Below are positions 47,386 through 50,664 of a stretch of DNA of 50,664 bases, in pieces (the first letter of the stretch is position 1; every line of letters begins with the position of its first letter). The position numbers were made by a program, and so were the translations under genes. The stretch is from a virus, in IMG/VR virus record IMGVR_UViG_3300033149_003997, positions 1-50,664 of that record; one strand, given 5' to 3'. The notes below the pieces were generated by a model. The model saw only the letters and a list, made by a program, of their open reading frames with translations, was not told the DNA's origin and did not search any database.

Positions 47386-48231
47386 TTACGTTGTTGAGGT
47401 TGTAAACGTCGGGTAGGTGTATCCCGACGAGTCGGCTCCAACACCGAGCAATATCCACTGTGAGGTCGAAACACCCATCAGCTCAACTACACCCCGGGTA
47501 CTAAAGACGATGTTGTTTGCTGCGGTGGTGTTAATGAAGCACGCCGAGGACCCACTGAAGATAGTCACTGTATCCGATGATCCAGCATAGGTACAGTAGA
47601 TGGTTTTGCGTACACCCGCCGAGGGGGCAGCCAGTACAGCGGTTACGGGGGCTCCGGTGGAGCTGGCGATGGTGGTCACGCCGTAGTTGGGTAGGGTGGC
47701 CGCAGAACTGCCAGCCGCTACACTTTCAGCTACGCCGGTGCCCAGGGTCTTATTTTCCAGCGTTTGCGCGTCCGTGGTGTTAACCAGCGTTTGCGCCCCG
47801 GTGGTGGGCCACGTTACGCTGCCTAGGGGATTGATTTCGCTGGTCTTGGCGGTTATCTTGGCCGCACTATCTTCGGTTGTCCACAAGACCCTAGCGGATT
47901 CCGCCGTTGTCGGGGGCATATAGACCAGTGAATTGACCGTAGTGGCCAACACGAGCTGAAAGGCCCCTGACGTCTTCAATTCCGCCCCGGATGCAATGGT
48001 TAACGTTGCGCCAGTGGTGGGCGCAGTAACGGTGACCTTATTGATTGATTTATTGGTGAGGTCTTGGGTTTCAGTGGTCCCGACCAGCGTCAGGACTTCG
48101 GTGGAGGGAGCGTGAATGAGAGTTGCTCCATCTACGCGTAAGCCACCCGTTGAGGTGGCTATCTTGAACTCAGTCGTGCCGCTTTTGGTATAGAGGTCGC
48201 TGCCGTCAGCTAAGACATTTTTCTGAGCCAT
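47386..48231 (-). CDS. Head fibre or fibre-like virion protein
   Basis: A 281-residue Ser-, Thr- and Ala-rich beta protein. It has two T-x-x-x-QxLxNKxx units (TETQDLTNKSINK and TTDAQTLENKTLG), common in phage fibre and head-fibre proteins. AAAGGGAG stands before the ATG. It directly follows the capsid gene, so a capsid-surface fibre is more likely than a tail part. Confidence 0.65.
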   Translation of the reverse strand: MAQKNVLADGSDLYTKSGTTEFKIATSTGGLRVDGATLIHAPSTEVLTLVGTTETQDLTNKSINKVTVTAPTTGATLTIASGAELKTSGAFQLVLATTVNSLVYMPPTTAESARVLWTTEDSAAKITAKTSEINPLGSVTWPTTGAQTLVNTTDAQTLENKTLGTGVAESVAAGSSAATLPNYGVTTIASSTGAPVTAVLAAPSAGVRKTIYCTYAGSSDTVTIFSGSSACFINTTAANNIVFSTRGVVELMGVSTSQWILLGVGADSSGYTYPTFTTSTT

Positions 48232-48252
48232 AAAGTCACTCCCTTTCCGTCA

Positions 48253-48276
48253 GTAGTCGGGATTAACCCGAACTAC
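48253..48276 (-). other. Hairpin across the capsid gene stop codon
   Basis: GTAG-TCGGG pairs with CCCGA-CTAC, with the stop codon of the capsid gene in the loop. No U-run. Confidence 0.6.
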
Positions 48277-49153
48277 CGACTATGCCGATATTCGGGAGTG
48301 CTCCGGTGTTGTAGATTGCGATTGCATTCAGATACAGGTTCTTGGTGTTGATCTTATCCTCGTCGCCGTCAAAGTCGGTCTTCATGAACCACTGGAACAA
48401 AACGTGCTCATAGCTCGTGTCCCATAGGAACCAGGCGGAAGTATTGCTAAGATAGGTGGAATATCGCCAGTCAATGCGCGGCAGGGTATTTTTGGTATTG
48501 CTCATTTCGTAGGCCTTGAGGGTGGACTGCATGATTTCCTCAATGGTGAGCTGCTTACTGTAATGAGCAAGCCCGGCGTTAGGCCGCGCCTTCATTGGCC
48601 CGCCTTGGTGGTTCTTGAAGTCGTAGAACATGTTGATAGCGGTTTGTACATTGTCGGGGCTTACCGCGCCCGTGGTCAGGGTGTCGTTGTAGGTTGCGGC
48701 AATGTCGGCCAGCGGCTTGGAATTGGAGCACAGAGGCACACCGTCCGCTAGATTGACATCAAACGCATTGTCGAACCAGTAGATGGCGTTCTCTTCCTCC
48801 AACTCGCGCATGGTCCGGGCCAGTTCCTTGGCCCGCACATCGTTGATTACGCCGTAGAGGTCGTATTTGGTGGCCTCCAGCGTAACCTCGTAGCCGTTGG
48901 CCCATGTCTTGTTGGTAATGGTGGTTTGGTAAGCCTGTTCTACCTTGCCGTACTGAATCGAACTACCTTCCTGCTTCTCTCCGGCGGCTTTTAAGTTACC
49001 CATCGAATCATAGGTTTCCGACTTCTTGGTTGCCGTCTTGGCCGTAGTGAAGTCGGGGTATTCAATGGGGTATGATTCAAAGTTGCGGGTGAAGATTTCC
49101 TTCTGGCCCGCAACGATCATCCTGGATATATCTGATGTCATGGTATAGGCCAT
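48263..49153 (-). CDS. Major capsid protein
   Basis: A 296-residue protein related in pattern to the HK97-fold, Mu gpT-type capsid subunits (MAYTMTSDISRMIVAGQKEIF...PIEYPDFTTAKTATK...TWANGYEVTLEATKYDLYG...WRYSTYLSNTSAWFLWDT). It follows the scaffold and decoration genes and has TGAGGAG upstream. No N-terminal protease or delta domain is seen; a separate scaffold is encoded. Confidence 0.85.
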   Translation of the reverse strand: MAYTMTSDISRMIVAGQKEIFTRNFESYPIEYPDFTTAKTATKKSETYDSMGNLKAAGEKQEGSSIQYGKVEQAYQTTITNKTWANGYEVTLEATKYDLYGVINDVRAKELARTMRELEEENAIYWFDNAFDVNLADGVPLCSNSKPLADIAATYNDTLTTGAVSPDNVQTAINMFYDFKNHQGGPMKARPNAGLAHYSKQLTIEEIMQSTLKAYEMSNTKNTLPRIDWRYSTYLSNTSAWFLWDTSYEHVLFQWFMKTDFDGDEDKINTKNLYLNAIAIYNTGALPNIGIVGSSG

Positions 49154-49176
49154 TAATCGTCACTCCTCATGCCGGG

Positions 49177-49190
49177 CTGGCCTAAGCCAG
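49177..49190 (-). other. Hairpin across the decoration gene stop codon
   Basis: CTGGC and GCCAG pair around a 4-nt loop, overlapping the end of the gene that stops at 49182. No U-run. Confidence 0.5.
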
Positions 49191-49706
49191 TACCGAACTA
49201 GCCAAGATACCGGTTACGACTTTGCGGGTAGTGCTGTAGGAAGTGAGCATAAGAATTCCTACCGTAGATCCGGCCAGAGTGGTCTGACCCGTGGTGGGAT
49301 CGACAAACTGAGCCGCAGAATTATCGCCGGAAGAAGTCCCGGCACCCGCAACGCGCAGCCAGCTACCTATATTAGTGGTTGCAAGGAAGAAGTTAGTGGA
49401 CCCGATATCCGTTGACGCGGTGGAGTAGTCAACCTCAACCAACTCACCCGGAGCAATCGGTTGAATGTAAATGAAGTCGTCCGTTGATCCCGGCGTGGTA
49501 GCCGCTGGCACAACGGCCAGAATACCCAAAATGCTTCCGGCACTAACGGCATCAGAGGTTCCTACATGCAGGGCAGCTAGGTTGGAAGAGGCTTCCACCA
49601 GCTTGCCTAGGTCACTTGAGTTAAAGAATCCATTTACCGTAGAGTTGCTAGGCAACGCCTTACGGTAGTGCTTGTTAATCCGATCGCCTGCGATTCTCCA
49701 GGCCAT
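49182..49706 (-). CDS. Capsid decoration/stabilising protein
   Basis: About 174 residues, beta-rich and Ser-, Thr- and Ala-rich in the C-terminal two thirds (AGSILGILAVVPAATTPGSTDDFIYIQPIAPGELVEVDYS). The N-terminal 40 residues are basic and polar. It sits between scaffold and capsid genes, where head decoration proteins are usual. The ATG at 49706 is placed 8 nt after AAGGAG; a GTG three codons earlier is an alternative. Confidence 0.65.
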   Translation of the reverse strand: MAWRIAGDRINKHYRKALPSNSTVNGFFNSSDLGKLVEASSNLAALHVGTSDAVSAGSILGILAVVPAATTPGSTDDFIYIQPIAPGELVEVDYSTASTDIGSTNFFLATTNIGSWLRVAGAGTSSGDNSAAQFVDPTTGQTTLAGSTVGILMLTSYSTTRKVVTGILASSVLA

Positions 49707-49711
49707 TCGGC

Positions 49712-50410
49712 TCACTCCTTCTGTTTCATCAGCTTCGTGTACTTTTCAGCGGTCCAGCCAGCACCGGGCTGAGCTCTTTGCAGCTCGGCCAGGACTTTGC
49801 GCTCTTCTGCAGTAAGAGGATATTGAGACTTAACGGGTGTCGGGGAAGCGTTTTCCACCTTCTTGGCAGGCTTTTTTGTTGCGGCCCTCTGCTGTTGCTT
49901 GGTCAGCATTTCGCGGGTCCGCACATCACCCCGTAGCATCATGTATGCTTCCTTTGCGCCTATATCCAGCCGCTCCATCTGCTCCAGTATCTCCGACTTG
50001 AACGCTTCAGCGTCGGCAAAGAACTCGTTGGATTGGGCTAGGTTACGTACGTCCATTTCATATGTCTTTCGTTGAAGGTTCTTGAGAAGCGCGTCTCGCT
50101 CAGCCTGCTCCCTGGCCTGAATCTCGGCCTCTGGTTCCGGCCAACCTCGCTCCATCAGGCTCTGTTTCAGCGCATAGCGTTGCTTTTCGGTCTCCTTTTG
50201 GGCCAGTACCTTTTCCGCCTCTTGCCGGCGCTTCTTCTCTTCCATGTACTTGGCCAAGGGAACGCTGTCGTGTGCGGGTTCTGGTTCGGAATCAGGCTCT
50301 TCTTCTGGTTCTTCGGGCTCTTCTTCCGGCTCCTCAGGCTCTTCGGGCTCTTCTACGATTCTTGGCTCTTCCTCGGGTTCCTCGGCGAACAACTGAAGGT
50401 CTATAAGCAT
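49712..50410 (-). CDS. Scaffolding protein
   Basis: A 232-residue protein. The MLIDLQLFAEEP start is typical of phage scaffolds. An acidic Glu- and Pro-rich segment (10-45) is followed by a long charged coiled coil (55-115) and a basic Lys-rich C-terminal region, the usual capsid-binding end. It would guide capsid assembly and then leave or be degraded. It is the first gene after the leader with two 30-nt repeats. Confidence 0.85.
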   Translation of the reverse strand: MLIDLQLFAEEPEEEPRIVEEPEEPEEPEEEPEEPEEEPDSEPEPAHDSVPLAKYMEEKKRRQEAEKVLAQKETEKQRYALKQSLMERGWPEPEAEIQAREQAERDALLKNLQRKTYEMDVRNLAQSNEFFADAEAFKSEILEQMERLDIGAKEAYMMLRGDVRTREMLTKQQQRAATKKPAKKVENASPTPVKSQYPLTAEERKVLAELQRAQPGAGWTAEKYTKLMKQKE

Positions 50411-50444
50411 CAGTATCTCTCCCTGTTTTTTGTCGGGTTTTCAT

Positions 50445-50524
50445 CCCGCGAAAGCTCGCTTACGGCGGCCAGTCGGCCCGTTTCTCGGCAGGCACCCGCG
50501 AAAGCCGCTATCGGCGGCCAGTCG
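50445..50524 (-). repeat. Tandem 30-nt elements in the scaffold leader
   Basis: Two near-identical copies (50445-50475 and 50495-50524) begin, on the minus strand, with CGACTGGCCGCCG and end with GCTTTCGCGGG. Each can fold small stems (CCGC/GCGG, or GCGA/TCGC). They lie between the upstream operon terminator and the scaffold gene, in the 5' untranslated region of the capsid genes. Confidence 0.65.
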
Positions 50525-50531
50525 TAAAATG

Positions 50532-50551
50532 AAAAGACGCCTGCAGGCGTC
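50532..50551 (-). terminator. Terminator of the portal-side late operon
   Basis: On the minus strand GACGCC pairs with GGCGTC around TGCA, followed by TTTTCATTTT. Across the circle junction it lies about 48 bp after the gene stopping at position 49. Confidence 0.85.
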
Positions 50552-50664
50552 CTGAAACCTTGTTTAGCCCTCCACCCGCAGTTTTCATCGGGCTAAGACT
50601 ATTCCTCGGTCGACTCCTCGCTATCCGGCTCCTCCTCAATAGGGTCACCGTTCAAAAGCGCAAT
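50551..50664. repeat. Terminal direct repeat, right copy
   Basis: Identical to positions 1 to 114; see the left copy. Confidence 0.95.

Overview
The window reads as one complete genome of a temperate, short-tailed (podovirus-like) phage. Its first 114 bases recur as its last 114 bases, so the map closes into a circle of about 50,550 bp, and genes at the left end continue at the right end. The likely host is a Gram-positive of the Bacillota, probably a Clostridia-type lineage. This is inferred from the YvrJ-type lysis-region protein, the ArpU-like regulator, the secreted copper-amine-oxidase-type stalk domain, and the strong G-rich Shine-Dalgarno sites with many GTG and TTG starts. I saw no tRNA, rRNA, CRISPR array or insertion sequence.

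Layout. The late genes lie on the minus strand and wrap across the ends: small and large terminase (10165 to 8365), an inserted carbohydrate cassette (8181 to 2844), portal and two small genes (2701 to 49), then from the right end scaffold, decoration protein, major capsid protein, a fibre-like protein, tailspike, adaptor, tail hub, tail fibre, two internal ejection-type proteins, and a lysis group of YvrJ, amidase and holin (50410 to 35304). No tube, sheath or tape-measure gene was seen, which with the P22-type order of portal, adaptor, hub and spike argues for a short tail. A second minus-strand block (14599 to 10689) holds a metallophosphoesterase and small unknown proteins. The plus strand carries the early genes: a promoter-driven block of small genes (14841 to 16558), the lysogeny switch with divergent promoters (17820 to 18589, integrase at 16731 to 17705), recombination genes (YqaJ-type exonuclease, RecT, SSB), a replication organizer with an internal iteron origin, a DnaC-like loader, an MT-A70 methyltransferase, an AAA+ ATPase, a long run of small accessory genes, RusA, and an ArpU-like regulator that probably controls late genes (34696 to 35118).

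Most notable content. NeuC, NeuB and NeuA homologues (sialic-acid or related nonulosonate synthesis to a CMP-activated sugar), together with a zinc-ribbon methyltransferase, a 2-hydroxyacid dehydrogenase and a shortened UDP-sugar dehydrogenase-like protein, sit between large terminase and portal. They are joined by stop/start overlaps, so the phage appears to express a sugar pathway as part of its virion-building operon. Other points are a GC-rich intergenic element predicted to fold as a three-way junction, an antisense one-gene cassette with its own promoter and terminator, an early-region array of TTCACG sites at an exact 11-bp period, three back-to-back hairpins in the early leader, duplicated 30-nt elements ahead of the scaffold gene, and an accessory region that seems to have grown by tandem gene duplication, with one copy often degenerate.
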